DNA from: Subdoligranulum variabile | GTDB taxonomy: Bacteria; Bacillota; Clostridia; Oscillospirales; Ruminococcaceae | DNA: 64,000 nt | Direction: 5' to 3' | Assembly: GCA_003343905.1 (NCBI GenBank) | Contig: QAKI01000043.1 | Location: 80,569 to 144,568 of the forward strand | Shown: piece by piece, positions 1 through 7,903 of the stretch | Numbering within the stretch: position 1 is the stretch's first letter | Layout: the number at the start of each line of letters is the position of its first letter | The notes under the pieces: model-generated | Database searches by the model: none | Told to the model about the DNA's origin: nothing | Seen by the model: only the letters and a program-made list of their open reading frames with translations | Made by a program: the position numbers and the translations under genes

Positions 1-596
1 AGGCTGATGACCGGCCGGATGCCCAACAGGTCGCCGACCACGGCGGCCGCTGCGCTCACGCGGCCGGATTTTTTCAACTGTTTGAGGTTGTAGGCCGACA
101 GGCAGGCTTCCATGCAGTCCATCTTGTAGACCAGTTCCTTGACGCAGGTAGCCAGCTCGCCGCCGTTGCGCACCTTGCGGGCGCATTCGCACAGGTACCA
201 ACCGAACACCATCGAGTAGGTGTGGCTGTCCACCACCTGGATGTGCAGCTTGTGGCCGGGGCGTTCCTCGTTCAGCAGTTCCACGGCCTTGCGCGCGTTG
301 TCGTAGGTGCTGGAACCGGTGCTGTTGATGCTTACGTGGATCAGGTCGGTGTAGCCCTCGTCCACATAGCGCGCGTAAATTTCGCACCACTGAAGCTGGG
401 TGATGGCGGCGGTGGTGGGAACGCCCTGGGCATTGCGCATCATCTCATAGAACTGATCGTTGGTGAAGTCCCGGCGCTCGATGTACTCCTGCCCATCGAC
501 GTTGATGGGGAAGCCCACCACCTCGATCCCGTACTTTTCCGCAAGTTCCTGCGGAATATCGGCGGAGGAGTCGGTCAGAAATCCGATTTTGCTCAT
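1..596 (-). CDS. DegV family protein (3' part outside window)
   Basis: The reading frame starts at an ATG at 596 and runs off the left edge, so about 198 of the usual ~280 residues are visible. The N-terminus reads MSKIGFLTDSSADIP, the typical DegV opening, followed by HVSINSTGSSTYDNA and the VDSHTYSMVFGW segment of the fatty-acid-binding fold. DegV (FakB-type) proteins bind acyl chains and present them to a fatty acid kinase at the membrane; that role is known for the family, not shown here. The start overlaps the stop of trmL by 4 bases (ATGA), so the two are translationally coupled. The missing C-terminal part prevents any statement on completeness. Confidence 0.9.
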   Translation of the reverse strand, partial: MSKIGFLTDSSADIPQELAEKYGIEVVGFPINVDGQEYIERRDFTNDQFYEMMRNAQGVPTTAAITQLQWCEIYARYVDEGYTDLIHVSINSTGSSTYDNARKAVELLNEERPGHKLHIQVVDSHTYSMVFGWYLCECARKVRNGGELATCVKELVYKMDCMEACLSAYNLKQLKKSGRVSAAAAVVGDLLGIRPVIS

Positions 597-1105
597 TTTG
601 TCACATCCTCGTTCCATTCATAGCGTGTTAGTTGGCCCTGGGTCTCCAGGCCGGCAAAATCCCATTGCCGCAGTACCTCGTACACGCCTACCGCCACCGC
701 GTTGGAGAGGTTCAGGCACCGCTCCCCGCGGCGCATGGGCATGCGCACGCAGCTTGATGGGTTTTGGACCAGCAGTTCTTCGGGCAGGCCGGCGTCCTCC
801 CGGCCGAATACCAGATAGGCGCCGTCGGGGTAGGCGACGTCCACATGGCGCTGCCGCCCCTTGGAGGTAAAGTAGAAAAACGGCCCCTTGTTGCGGGCAA
901 AAAAATCCGCAAGGTCCTGGTAATATGTTATATCAAGCTGGTGCCAATAGTCAAGCCCGGCCCGCTTTAATTTTTTGTCGTCGATGGTGAACCCCATCGG
1001 CCCCACCATATGCAGCCGTGCGCCGGTCACGGCGCAGGTGCGGGCTACATTGCCGGAGTTCTGCGGGATCTGGGGTTCCACCAGTACAATATTCACGCTT
1101 GGCAT
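593..1105 (-). CDS. trmL: tRNA (cytidine(34)-2'-O)-methyltransferase TrmL
   Basis: A 170-residue SPOUT methyltransferase that would 2'-O-methylate the wobble base of certain leucine tRNAs using S-adenosylmethionine. All three SPOUT motifs are present: PQNSGNVARTC near residue 12, LVFGREDAGLP near residue 95, and MRRGERCLNLSNAVAVGVYE near residue 120, which forms the knotted SAM site. The length matches the family. I chose the ATG at 1105, preceded by CAGGAAGTG, rather than a much longer reading frame extending upstream that overlaps the kinase gene in another frame. It is followed with a 4-base overlap by degV and preceded, after 38 bases, by the pyridoxal kinase gene. Confidence 0.93.
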   Translation of the reverse strand: MPSVNIVLVEPQIPQNSGNVARTCAVTGARLHMVGPMGFTIDDKKLKRAGLDYWHQLDITYYQDLADFFARNKGPFFYFTSKGRQRHVDVAYPDGAYLVFGREDAGLPEELLVQNPSSCVRMPMRRGERCLNLSNAVAVGVYEVLRQWDFAGLETQGQLTRYEWNEDVTK

Positions 1106-1143
1106 ACTTTCACTTCCTGTTTTTGTCAGTGCCCCGGCAGGGG

Positions 1144-1974
1144 TCACGGGGTCATCAGTTTCGGCAGCGCGGCTTCCAGCCAGACGCCCAGGCGCTCGTC
1201 GGTGCCCTCGGGGGTGGCGCGGATGCAGTCGGCTACAAAGGCGGCAGCGGCCTGTACGGCTGCCTGCGGGGCGTTGCCCTGCAGGATGCGGCCGATCAGC
1301 ACCGCGCCGAAAATATCGCCGGTGCCGTGGTACATGCGGGCGATCAGCGGCGTTTTGACCAGATACCCCTGCCCGCCGCGGGCTGCGCCCACGCAGCCGA
1401 TGCACCGCCCGGCGGAAAAGCCCGTCACGCCGGTAAGTACCACTTGGGGGGCAACGCGGGTCAGGCGGGCGGCCTGTCCCGCCGCCTGTTCGGCCCCGGC
1501 GACGCCGGGCAGCGGGTCGCCCAGCAGCAGGGCGGCCTCGGTCACGTTGGGAACGATCAGGTCGGCCTGGCTGCACAGCGTGTACATGGCGGGGACCATC
1601 TCGGCCCCCAGCCCGCGGTAAAGGTGGCCGCCGTCGCCCAGCACGGGATCCACCACCTTGAGCGCCTGCGGCCACAGAGAGAACGCCTGTTCCACCAGCT
1701 TGGCCTGGGAAGGATCGGATAAGTAGCCGGAGTAGATGCAGTCAAACCGCAGCCCCAGGCGCTGGTAATGGGCCAGCGCGGCGGGGCCGTACCCGGGGTT
1801 GGAAAGTTTGGCAGGGGTGCCCAGCCCGCCCGAATGGGTGGAGAGGACCGCCGTGGGCAGGGCGACGGTCTGCACGCCCAGGCAGGACAGTACGGGAACG
1901 ATCACAGACAGCGCGGCCCGGCCGAAGCCGGGCAGGCTGTGGATAGCCAGAACGGTTTTGGGTGCGTTGGACAT
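1144..1974 (-). CDS. pyridoxal/pyridoxamine kinase (PfkB superfamily)
   Basis: A 276-residue ribokinase-fold enzyme that phosphorylates pyridoxal or pyridoxamine in the vitamin B6 salvage route. Recognisable parts are the N-terminal VLAIHSLPGFGRAAL substrate-binding segment, the LIVPNVTEAALLLG loop, the LTGVTG nucleotide segment and the anion-hole motif HGTGDIFGAVLIG with the catalytic Asp. A TTG two codons upstream would also open the frame, but the ATG at 1974 has AAGGGACC at a correct 6-base distance and is preferred. The gene is the first of a likely three-gene minus-strand unit with trmL and degV. Exact substrate preference (PdxK versus PdxY type, or hydroxymethylpyrimidine) cannot be settled by sight. 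Confidence 0.88.
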   Translation of the reverse strand: MSNAPKTVLAIHSLPGFGRAALSVIVPVLSCLGVQTVALPTAVLSTHSGGLGTPAKLSNPGYGPAALAHYQRLGLRFDCIYSGYLSDPSQAKLVEQAFSLWPQALKVVDPVLGDGGHLYRGLGAEMVPAMYTLCSQADLIVPNVTEAALLLGDPLPGVAGAEQAAGQAARLTRVAPQVVLTGVTGFSAGRCIGCVGAARGGQGYLVKTPLIARMYHGTGDIFGAVLIGRILQGNAPQAAVQAAAAFVADCIRATPEGTDERLGVWLEAALPKLMTP

Positions 1975-2233
1975 AGACAAGGTCCCTTCTATAGATTCGG
2001 TTCGCTACGATTCTACCACAAACCGGCGCACAAAAAAAGGCGTATCGGGGCGAAAGAAAACTTTTCCTTGCTTTTTGGCACGCTTCGCTGGGAAAACCGC
2101 GCCCCCGCCGCGCCGTGCGCCGCCCGCCGCGGGGGTTTTGCGGGCCCCGGCGGGGCTGCCGCGCACGTTTGCATAAAAGGACGGTACAGGGGGAAAACTG
2201 TCTGTGTACCCAAAAACGAAGGAGGTGTGTTTC

Positions 2234-2407
2234 ATGAATGCTTCCACAATGGCGACTGCGGCCGTCGGTCTGGCGGTCGGCGCGGCCGTGATGGGCCTGG
2301 CTACGCAGGACCGGCGCAAAATGCGCAAGACGGTCCACAAGCTGGCCAAGGGCGCGGAACGGACCCTGGTGGACCTGGATAAGGCCGTGCAGCAGATGCA
2401 CTGGTAA
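2234..2407 (+). CDS. small YtxH-like single-helix protein
   Basis: A 57-residue protein opening with a glycine/alanine-rich hydrophobic helix (about residues 5-22, ATAAVGLAVGAAVMGLA) followed by a basic amphipathic stretch (QDRRKMRKTVHKLAKGAE). This resembles short YtxH-type membrane-anchored proteins, whose function is unclear. The ATG at 2234 is set by an excellent GAAGGAGG site 9 bases upstream; an in-frame ATG ten codons earlier lacks one. The gene stands alone between two minus-strand genes and is followed by a strong terminator, so it is its own transcription unit. The 259 bases upstream are GC-rich with no recognisable gene. Confidence 0.75.
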   Translation: MNASTMATAAVGLAVGAAVMGLATQDRRKMRKTVHKLAKGAERTLVDLDKAVQQMHW

Positions 2408-2468
2408 AAAGCTCCCGGCACAGAACACGGGGCTATGCGAAAACCGGGCGGCTGCCGTACAGGGCGTG

Positions 2469-2516
2469 AAAAAGCGGGCAAGGAGCGAATGGTTCCTTAC
2501 CCGCTTTTGTTCTTTT
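2469..2516 (+). terminator. rho-independent terminator after the small YtxH-like gene
   Basis: AAAAGCGGG..AAGGA pairs with TCCTT.CCCGCTTTT around a short loop, followed by TTCTTTT. One mismatch in the stem. The remaining 115 bases to the serA stop show no gene. Confidence 0.8.
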
Positions 2517-2632
2517 CCGCTCAACAGAAAAGGAAGTCGGTTATCTTCTGCTGTTTATGTGTGCCGCCTGTGGGGATGAGTGGTTTCCCTGTGATGCATG
2601 CGCCCGGCCGGGCGTCTTGGCGTGCCGGCGGG

Positions 2633-3793
2633 TCACAGGATGCGTACGCGAATCATGGGGGGCAGACCTTTGAGGTCGTCCGCCAGGAAATCGGTGATCT
2701 CGCCGGTCACATCCAGCAGCGTGTAGGCAATGTCCTGTTTGCTCTTGTTGACCATGTTCTCGATGTTCAGCCGCGCGGCGGTCAGCACGCCGGTGATGCC
2801 CGAAATGGCGCCCGGCATGTTTTTGTGGATCAGGCAGATGCGCCGCCCGCTCACGCGGGGCTGGCTGACGTCGGGCAGGTTGACGCTGTGGGTGATGTTG
2901 CCGTTTTTCAGGTAGTCGCTGAGTTCGGCGGCGGCCATCACGGCGCAGTTGGTCTCGCTTTCGGGGGTGCTGGCGCCCAGGTGGGGCGTGCATTCCACGC
3001 CTTTGACGCCCAGCAGGTCCTCGGTGGGGAAGTCGCAGAAGTAATGGGCGACCCGGCCGCTGTCCAGCGCGTTGCGCAAAGCGGTGTTGTCCACCAGTTC
3101 GCCGCGGGCAAAGTTCAGGATGCGCACGCCGTCCTTGCACATGGCGAGCGTCTGCTCGTTGATGGTATGGCGGGTGGTGGGCAGGTAGGGCACATGGATG
3201 GTCAGGTAGTCGCAGCGGGGCAGCATGTCGCTCAGCGCCACGCAATGCTGTACGCTGCGGGAAAGGCTCCAGGCCGCGTCGATGGAAATATAGGGGTCGT
3301 ACCCCAGCACTTCCATACCCAGCGCCACGGCGGCGTTGGCGACCCGCGCGCCGATGGCCCCCAGGCCGATGACGCCCAGCGTCTTGCCGCGCAGTTCAGG
3401 GCCGACGAACTGCTTTTTGCCGGTCTCTACCTCGCGGGCGATGGCGTCGTGCCCTTTAAGCCCCTGGGCCCACTGCACGGCGGCCGCCATGTTCCGGCTG
3501 CCCGCCACCAGCGCGCCCACGACCAGTTCGGCCACGGCGTTGGCGTTGGCGCCCGGCGTGTTGAATACCACGATACCCGCGTCGGTGCAGGCCTCAATAG
3601 GGATGTTGTTGGTGCCGGCCCCTGCGCGGGCGATCGCCAGCAGGCTGTCCGGCAGGGTCATGGCGTGCATATCGGCACTGCGCACCAGAATGCCGTGGGG
3701 CGCGGCGGAACTGTTGTCGATCTCAAACTGGCTGGCGGGCAGCTTGGCAAGCCCGGCGGGCGAGATGGCGTTCAGCGTTTTTACTGTGTACAT
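2633..3793 (-). CDS. serA: D-3-phosphoglycerate dehydrogenase
   Basis: A 386-residue NAD-dependent 2-hydroxyacid dehydrogenase catalysing the first step of serine synthesis, 3-phosphoglycerate to 3-phosphohydroxypyruvate. The Rossmann motif GLGAIG is at about residues 143-148, the RGELVD catalytic Arg region near 230 and the catalytic His in TPHLGAST near 281. The last ~70 residues (ICLIHKNMPGAISGITGVL onward) form an ACT domain, expected to bind serine for feedback control. The gene lies 18 bases downstream of serC on the same strand, so both steps are made from one transcript. Phosphoserine phosphatase (serB) is not in the window. Confidence 0.95.
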   Translation of the reverse strand: MYTVKTLNAISPAGLAKLPASQFEIDNSSAAPHGILVRSADMHAMTLPDSLLAIARAGAGTNNIPIEACTDAGIVVFNTPGANANAVAELVVGALVAGSRNMAAAVQWAQGLKGHDAIAREVETGKKQFVGPELRGKTLGVIGLGAIGARVANAAVALGMEVLGYDPYISIDAAWSLSRSVQHCVALSDMLPRCDYLTIHVPYLPTTRHTINEQTLAMCKDGVRILNFARGELVDNTALRNALDSGRVAHYFCDFPTEDLLGVKGVECTPHLGASTPESETNCAVMAAAELSDYLKNGNITHSVNLPDVSQPRVSGRRICLIHKNMPGAISGITGVLTAARLNIENMVNKSKQDIAYTLLDVTGEITDFLADDLKGLPPMIRVRIL

Positions 3794-3811
3794 ATCGTTC
3801 GACCCCTTCCG

Positions 3812-4909
3812 TTATCGGTGTTCGGCGCGGAATTTTTCCATGAAGGCGACCAGCGCATCCACGCCTGCGGCGGGCATGGCGTTGTAGATCGAGGCGCGCA
3901 TGCCGCCCACCAGCCGGTGGCCTTTCAGGTTGACGAGCCCGGCCTCGGCCGCCGCGGCGCAGAAGGCTTTGTCGGTCTCGGCGTCGGGGCTGGTGAAGGT
4001 CACGTTCATCAGGCTGCGGTACCCTTTCTGGACCGGGTTGCGGTAGAAGTCCTGGCTGTCCAGATAGTCGTACAGGACCGCGGCCTTGGCGGCGTTGCGG
4101 CGGTGCATCTCCTCCAGGCCGCCCACCTCATGCTCCAGGTAGTCCATCACCAGCCCGGTCATGTAGATGCACCAGCAGGGCGGGGTGTTGTACATGCTGT
4201 CGGCGTTGAGCAGCGTGGTGTAGTTCATCATGGTGGGGATCTGTTCCGGCGTCAGCCCTTTGGCGCTGTGCCCCAGCAGGTCCTCGCGCACGATGGCGAC
4301 TGCCATCCCGGCGGGGGCGATGTTCTTCTGCACGCCGAAGTAGATCACGCCGTATTGGCGCACGTCCACCGGCTCCGAGCAGATCATCGAGCTCATGTCC
4401 GCGATCAGCGGGATGCCCGCCACCTGGGGGATCTCCGTGTAGCGTGTGCCGAAGATCGTGTTGTTCTGGCAGATGTGGATGTAGCTGGCCTGGGGATCGT
4501 ACTCGACGGCGCGCACATCGGGGATATAGGTAAAGTTTTTGTCTTTGCTGCTGGCCGCGATGCGGGCAGTGCCGAACTTGGCGGCTTCTTCGGCGGCTTT
4601 CTTGCTGAAGTTGCCGGTCACCAGGTAGTCCGCTGTGCCGGTGGTCATAAAGTTCAGCGGGACCATTGCAAATTGCTGGGTGGCGCCGCCCTGGAAAAAG
4701 CCGATCCTGTAATTGTCGGGGATCTGCAGCACGCGGCGCATGGCGGCCTCGGTATTTTGAAGGATCTCGTCAAACCACTTGCTGCGGTGGCTCATCTCCA
4801 TCACGCTCATGCCGGAACCGTGGTAGTCCAGCAGTTCCGCCTGGGCGATTTTCAAAACGGACTCCGGCAGCATCGAAGGGCCGGCGCTGAAATTGTAGAC
4901 TCTTGCCAT
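3812..4909 (-). CDS. serC: phosphoserine aminotransferase
   Basis: A 365-residue class V aminotransferase that converts 3-phosphohydroxypyruvate to phosphoserine with PLP, the second step of serine synthesis. The opening MARVYNFSAGPSMLPESV, the GGATQQFAMVPLN cofactor segment and YFGVQKNIAPAG with the Schiff-base Lys are diagnostic. A longer frame begins at 4924, but its extra residues are encoded by the GGAGGAG ribosome site itself, so the ATG at 4909 is the start. It heads the serC-serA operon. Its promoter is at 4993-5021, and the ~85-base leader contains a strong hairpin. Confidence 0.95.
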   Translation of the reverse strand: MARVYNFSAGPSMLPESVLKIAQAELLDYHGSGMSVMEMSHRSKWFDEILQNTEAAMRRVLQIPDNYRIGFFQGGATQQFAMVPLNFMTTGTADYLVTGNFSKKAAEEAAKFGTARIAASSKDKNFTYIPDVRAVEYDPQASYIHICQNNTIFGTRYTEIPQVAGIPLIADMSSMICSEPVDVRQYGVIYFGVQKNIAPAGMAVAIVREDLLGHSAKGLTPEQIPTMMNYTTLLNADSMYNTPPCWCIYMTGLVMDYLEHEVGGLEEMHRRNAAKAAVLYDYLDSQDFYRNPVQKGYRSLMNVTFTSPDAETDKAFCAAAAEAGLVNLKGHRLVGGMRASIYNAMPAAGVDALVAFMEKFRAEHR

Positions 4910-4944
4910 TTTCTTCTCCTCCATCCTCCTGCGGTCGCGGGCCG

Positions 4945-4980
4945 CAGCGCCTTCGGGGCAGCCTTGGGGCTGCGGCGCTG
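4945..4980 (-). promoter_or_regulatory. hairpin in the serC leader
   Basis: CAGCGCC pairs with GGCGCTG, and inside it GCAGCC pairs with GGCTGC, giving a stable nested stem between the promoter and the serC ribosome site. No T-run follows, so it is not an ordinary terminator. Whether it regulates serC is unknown. Confidence 0.35.
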
Positions 4981-4992
4981 TGGAATACCTCT

Positions 4993-5021
4993 ATTATAGG
5001 GGCGGCGCGAGGGGGCGGCAA
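4993..5021 (-). promoter_or_regulatory. serC-serA promoter
   Basis: TTGCCG, 17 bases, TATAAT on the minus strand, about 85 bases before the serC start. Good match to the sigma-A consensus. Confidence 0.65.
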
Positions 5022-5108
5022 GCGGCAAAATCCCGAAAAAGATGCCGGCAGGGAACGGATTGTTTTTGTAAAACGGCAAAATGTAGCCAACACAGCTACA
5101 ATATATAC

Positions 5109-5232
5109 TACAAATGTAAAAGAATCATGCTGGCGATGCCAAAAAATAGATGGGAAGTTTGTGCAGTATGCCATATAGGCAAAATACTTACTACAAATGT
5201 AAAATAATAGGTAGAAAATTACGACAAATGTA
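5109..5232. promoter_or_regulatory. three BlaI/MecI-type operator copies
   Basis: TACAAATGTA occurs at 5109-5118 and 5192-5201, and a near copy GACAAATGTA at 5223-5232. TACA..TGTA is the established core of BlaI/MecI operators. The last two copies are 31 bases apart, about three helical turns, just before the start of the BlaI-type gene at 5245. A possible promoter TTGTGC (5159), 18 bases, AATACT would put the transcription start inside the middle copy. The site at 5109 is closer to the serC promoter but still ~90 bases upstream of it. Confidence 0.6.
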
Positions 5233-5244
5233 GAGGTATAACCT

Positions 5245-5637
5245 ATGGAACAGCTTTCCCACAGTGAAGAACAGGTAATGGCAGCCCTCTGGGACTGCGG
5301 CGGCCCCGCGACCCGGCGGGAGATCGCGGCCCATCTGCCGAAGGAATGCCGCTGGGCCGATACGACGCTGTTGAACTTTCTGCTCCGGCTGGAGAAAAAG
5401 TCCTTTGTCCGCGCCGGGAAGCAGGGCAACCGGAACCTGTACACGCCGCTGGTGCGCCGCCTGACCTACTGCGGGGCTGTCAGCGAAGCCCATCTGCGGA
5501 CGTTATACGGCGGCGACCTGCGCGCCATGGTGCGGGCGCTGGCCGACACCGGCCGCCTGGATTATGCCGGGATCGAGCGGCTGCTGCGCTGGCTCGTCGA
5601 GTATCAGGCAGCCCACCCGGAATATGACTATGAGTGA
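5245..5637 (+). CDS. BlaI/MecI/CopY family transcriptional repressor
   Basis: A 130-residue winged-helix repressor. The N-terminal half (LSHSEEQVMAALWDCGGPATRREIAAHL then TTLLNFLLRLEKKSFV) is the BlaI/MecI DNA-binding domain; the C-terminal half would form the dimer arm. Classical BlaI is inactivated by cleavage by the membrane sensor BlaR1, but no BlaR1-type protease is adjacent, so it is an orphan in this window. It most likely represses itself through the operators at 5109-5232. The 3' end overlaps the convergent DUF4130 gene by 10 bases. Target genes other than itself are unknown. Confidence 0.85.
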   Translation: MEQLSHSEEQVMAALWDCGGPATRREIAAHLPKECRWADTTLLNFLLRLEKKSFVRAGKQGNRNLYTPLVRRLTYCGAVSEAHLRTLYGGDLRAMVRALADTGRLDYAGIERLLRWLVEYQAAHPEYDYE

Positions 5638-6407
5638 GGGGCGCTTTCCGCAGCCTGCGCCTGCATTTCGCACATATCGGGCCAGAAGCGTTTGAATACG
5701 TGGGACGCCTGGGCGCGTTCGTTGCGGCGTTCCTCGATGGTCAGCGCGCGGAAGAACCGCTTCCATAAAACCTGCCAGTTTTCTTCCTCCTCGTCGGGGG
5801 CCGGGGCATAGTGTTCCATGGCCAGGTAACGCACCTGCCCGTTTTGCCGCAGCAGCGCGGTGCCGTGGCTGGCATCGAAGATCAGGAAATCTTCATCCGG
5901 CAGGCGGCTGCAAAAATGTCCGCGCAGCAGCGGCAGCACAAAATGCTTGGGGTGGATGACCGCACCCAGCATGCCGTCGCGTTCCTCAAAACGGATGAAC
6001 TCCACATAGCGGTGGGCTTCGCCTGCCACGGCGCGTTCCAGTGCAAAGGCGCCCGCGGCGTCGGCGTCCCCCAGCATCCGGGCGGCACGCGGTCCCCGGT
6101 CAAAGCAGAGCCGGGCAAAACGAAGCAGGGTCAGGTCCTTGCCCGGTGTGGCGGAAAGGAACCCCGTGGCGATGCGGTCGCGCACTTCGGGGCCAAGGCG
6201 CTGCAGCCCGTTGGCCACGCGGCGCGCGTGGGCCGGGTCGGTGGGGATCTGCTGCACGCCGAACAGCGTCAACTGCCCTTCTTCGGGCGGGCAGACCGCC
6301 GCGGGAATCTCCCTGCGGGTGAAACTTTCAAAGATACAGCACAAAAAACCGGCATAGCTGCCGTCGTAGTGGTAGGCTGTATCGGTCACATGCGCCGGGT
6401 AAGACAT
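5628..6407 (-). CDS. TIGR03915-type putative DNA repair protein (DUF4130)
   Basis: A 259-residue protein opening with YHYDGSYAGFLCCIFESFTRREIP, the hallmark of the TIGR03915/DUF4130 family, and containing EFIRFEERDGMLGAVIHPKHFVLPLL and FDASHGTALL in the second half. Members are always found beside the radical-SAM protein encoded next to it, and are annotated as probable DNA repair or modification partners; in some lineages the domain is fused to a uracil-DNA-glycosylase-like domain. Here no glycosylase fusion is seen. Its start lies 22 bases inside the radical-SAM gene, so the pair is translationally coupled. Biochemical activity is not established. Confidence 0.87.
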   Translation of the reverse strand: MSYPAHVTDTAYHYDGSYAGFLCCIFESFTRREIPAAVCPPEEGQLTLFGVQQIPTDPAHARRVANGLQRLGPEVRDRIATGFLSATPGKDLTLLRFARLCFDRGPRAARMLGDADAAGAFALERAVAGEAHRYVEFIRFEERDGMLGAVIHPKHFVLPLLRGHFCSRLPDEDFLIFDASHGTALLRQNGQVRYLAMEHYAPAPDEEEENWQVLWKRFFRALTIEERRNERAQASHVFKRFWPDMCEMQAQAAESAPHS

Positions 6408-7750
6408 GTCAGCGCCTCCTCCCGTACCAGACGGGCCGCCTGGCGGGCGGCCACGCCGTGATCGGCCAATTCCTGCACGGCGGGGGCGGCCGTGGGCAGG
6501 GGCTTGGCGACAAAATCATCCAGACTCATCTGCTGCACCCCCACGCCGAAGGCTTTGGGGTCCAGCAGGGCGCCGGCGATCTCCGCTCGCGTGCCGTGGG
6601 CGGGCAGGTGGCCGCTGCAGGTGATGAAATACTGGGCGCGCTTGAGCACAACGCCGATGCGTTTGAGTTCGGCCATGCCCAGCCGCTGCATACGGCGCGC
6701 CTGCACGATGCGCAGGGCGCTCTTGGGGCCGACGCCGGGCACCCGCAGCAGTTCCTGCCGGGTGGCGGTGTTGACTTCCACCGGGAAGAACTCCGGGTGG
6801 CGGATGGCCCAGTTGCATTTGGGGTCAAGGTAGGGGTCAAAGTTCGGCTCGGCTTCGCTCAATAACTCCTGGGCGGAAAAATGGTAGTACCGCAGCAGCC
6901 AGTCCGCCTGATATAGACGGTGCTCCCGCAAAAGCGGGGGCCGGGTGGTCAGGGCGGGCAGGCGCTCGTCCTCCACAATGGGCAGATAGGCGGAGAAGAA
7001 AACGCGCTTGAGCGCGTATTTTTTGTATAGGGCTTCGGTCAGGTTCAGAATGTGGCGGTCGCTTTCCGGGGTGGCGCCAATGATCATCTGGGTGCTTTGC
7101 CCGGCCGGGGCAAAAGCAGGGGCGCGCTTGTACACGGCCAGTTGGCGGCGGCTCTCGGCGCTTTGCACGGCAATCTGCCCCATCGGGCGCAGGATCGCGC
7201 TCTTTTTCTTGTCGGGGGCCAGTTGGGTCAGGCTGCCTTCGCTGGGCAGTTCGATGTTGACCGAAAGCCGGTCGGCCAGCAGGCCGATCCGCTCCACCAG
7301 CAGCGGGTCGGCGCCGGGGATCGTCTTGGCGTGGATGTAACCGTTGAAGTGATATTCTTCCCGCAGGATGCGCAGTGCTTCGATCATCAGTTCCATCGTG
7401 CGGTCGGGCGTGCCCAGCACGGCGCTGGACAAAAACAGCCCTTCGATATAGTTGCGCCGGTAGAAACCGATGGTCAGTTCGGCCAGTTCCCGCGGGGTGA
7501 AGGTGGCCCGCGGGCGGTCGTTGGAACGGCGGTTGACGCAGTAGCGGCAGTCGTAGGCGCAGGCGTTGGAGTACAGCACCTTCAAGAGCGAGATACACCG
7601 CCCGTCCGGCGTGAAGGCGTGGCAGATGCCCGCCGCGGCGCAGCTTCCCAGACTGCCGCGCCGTCCGGGACGGTCCACCCCGCTGGACGTGCAGGCTACG
7701 TCGTATTTGGCGCTGTCCGCTAAAATTTCCAGTTTTTTCCCCAGGTCCAT
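6386..7750 (-). CDS. putative DNA modification/repair radical SAM protein (TIGR03916)
   Basis: A 454-residue protein. The radical SAM cluster motif CAYDCRYC gives Cys64, Cys68 and Cys71 for the [4Fe-4S] centre that cleaves S-adenosylmethionine; an additional Cys-rich N-terminal segment (CTSSG, CAAAGICH) precedes it. A helix-hairpin-helix DNA-binding motif, LLRVPGVGPKSALRIVQARR, lies near residue 350, as expected of a nucleic-acid enzyme. This is the TIGR03916 partner of the DUF4130 gene and forms a two-gene operon with it. It is separated from the LexA-like gene upstream by a terminator, so it must have its own promoter in 7751-7780 or nearby, which I could not identify. Confidence 0.9.
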   Translation of the reverse strand: MDLGKKLEILADSAKYDVACTSSGVDRPGRRGSLGSCAAAGICHAFTPDGRCISLLKVLYSNACAYDCRYCVNRRSNDRPRATFTPRELAELTIGFYRRNYIEGLFLSSAVLGTPDRTMELMIEALRILREEYHFNGYIHAKTIPGADPLLVERIGLLADRLSVNIELPSEGSLTQLAPDKKKSAILRPMGQIAVQSAESRRQLAVYKRAPAFAPAGQSTQMIIGATPESDRHILNLTEALYKKYALKRVFFSAYLPIVEDERLPALTTRPPLLREHRLYQADWLLRYYHFSAQELLSEAEPNFDPYLDPKCNWAIRHPEFFPVEVNTATRQELLRVPGVGPKSALRIVQARRMQRLGMAELKRIGVVLKRAQYFITCSGHLPAHGTRAEIAGALLDPKAFGVGVQQMSLDDFVAKPLPTAAPAVQELADHGVAARQAARLVREEALTCLTRRM

Positions 7751-7776
7751 CGTGCCGCCTCCCGAAAAAAGGGTAT

Positions 7777-7825
7777 AAAAAATACAGCCCGCCGCATTGG
7801 TTTGTAAAACAAACGTGCTGCGGGC
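7777..7825 (-). terminator. terminator after the LexA-like gene
   Basis: On the minus strand GCCCGC.GCA pairs with TGC.GCGGGC around a T/A-rich loop and is followed by TTTTTT. It separates the LexA-like gene from the radical-SAM pair. Confidence 0.75.
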
Positions 7826-7903
7826 AGCATTATATCCAGCTTGATTTGAAAGTCCGAATTATCGGATAAAGGCTCTGTTACAATACAGATATGGGCGGCA
7901 GGC

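Noticed and set aside
1980..2233. GC-rich stem near 2100-2150 (AAAACC..CCCCCGC / GCGGGGGTTTT)
   Set aside because: A loose pairing with a large loop and no transcription unit leading into it; it could be chance in GC-rich DNA.
2435..4999. 854-residue open frame on the plus strand
   Set aside because: It is the antisense shadow of serA and serC; the GC-rich third positions leave the opposite strand open. It has no ribosome site and its sequence is a His/Gly/Gln-rich artefact.
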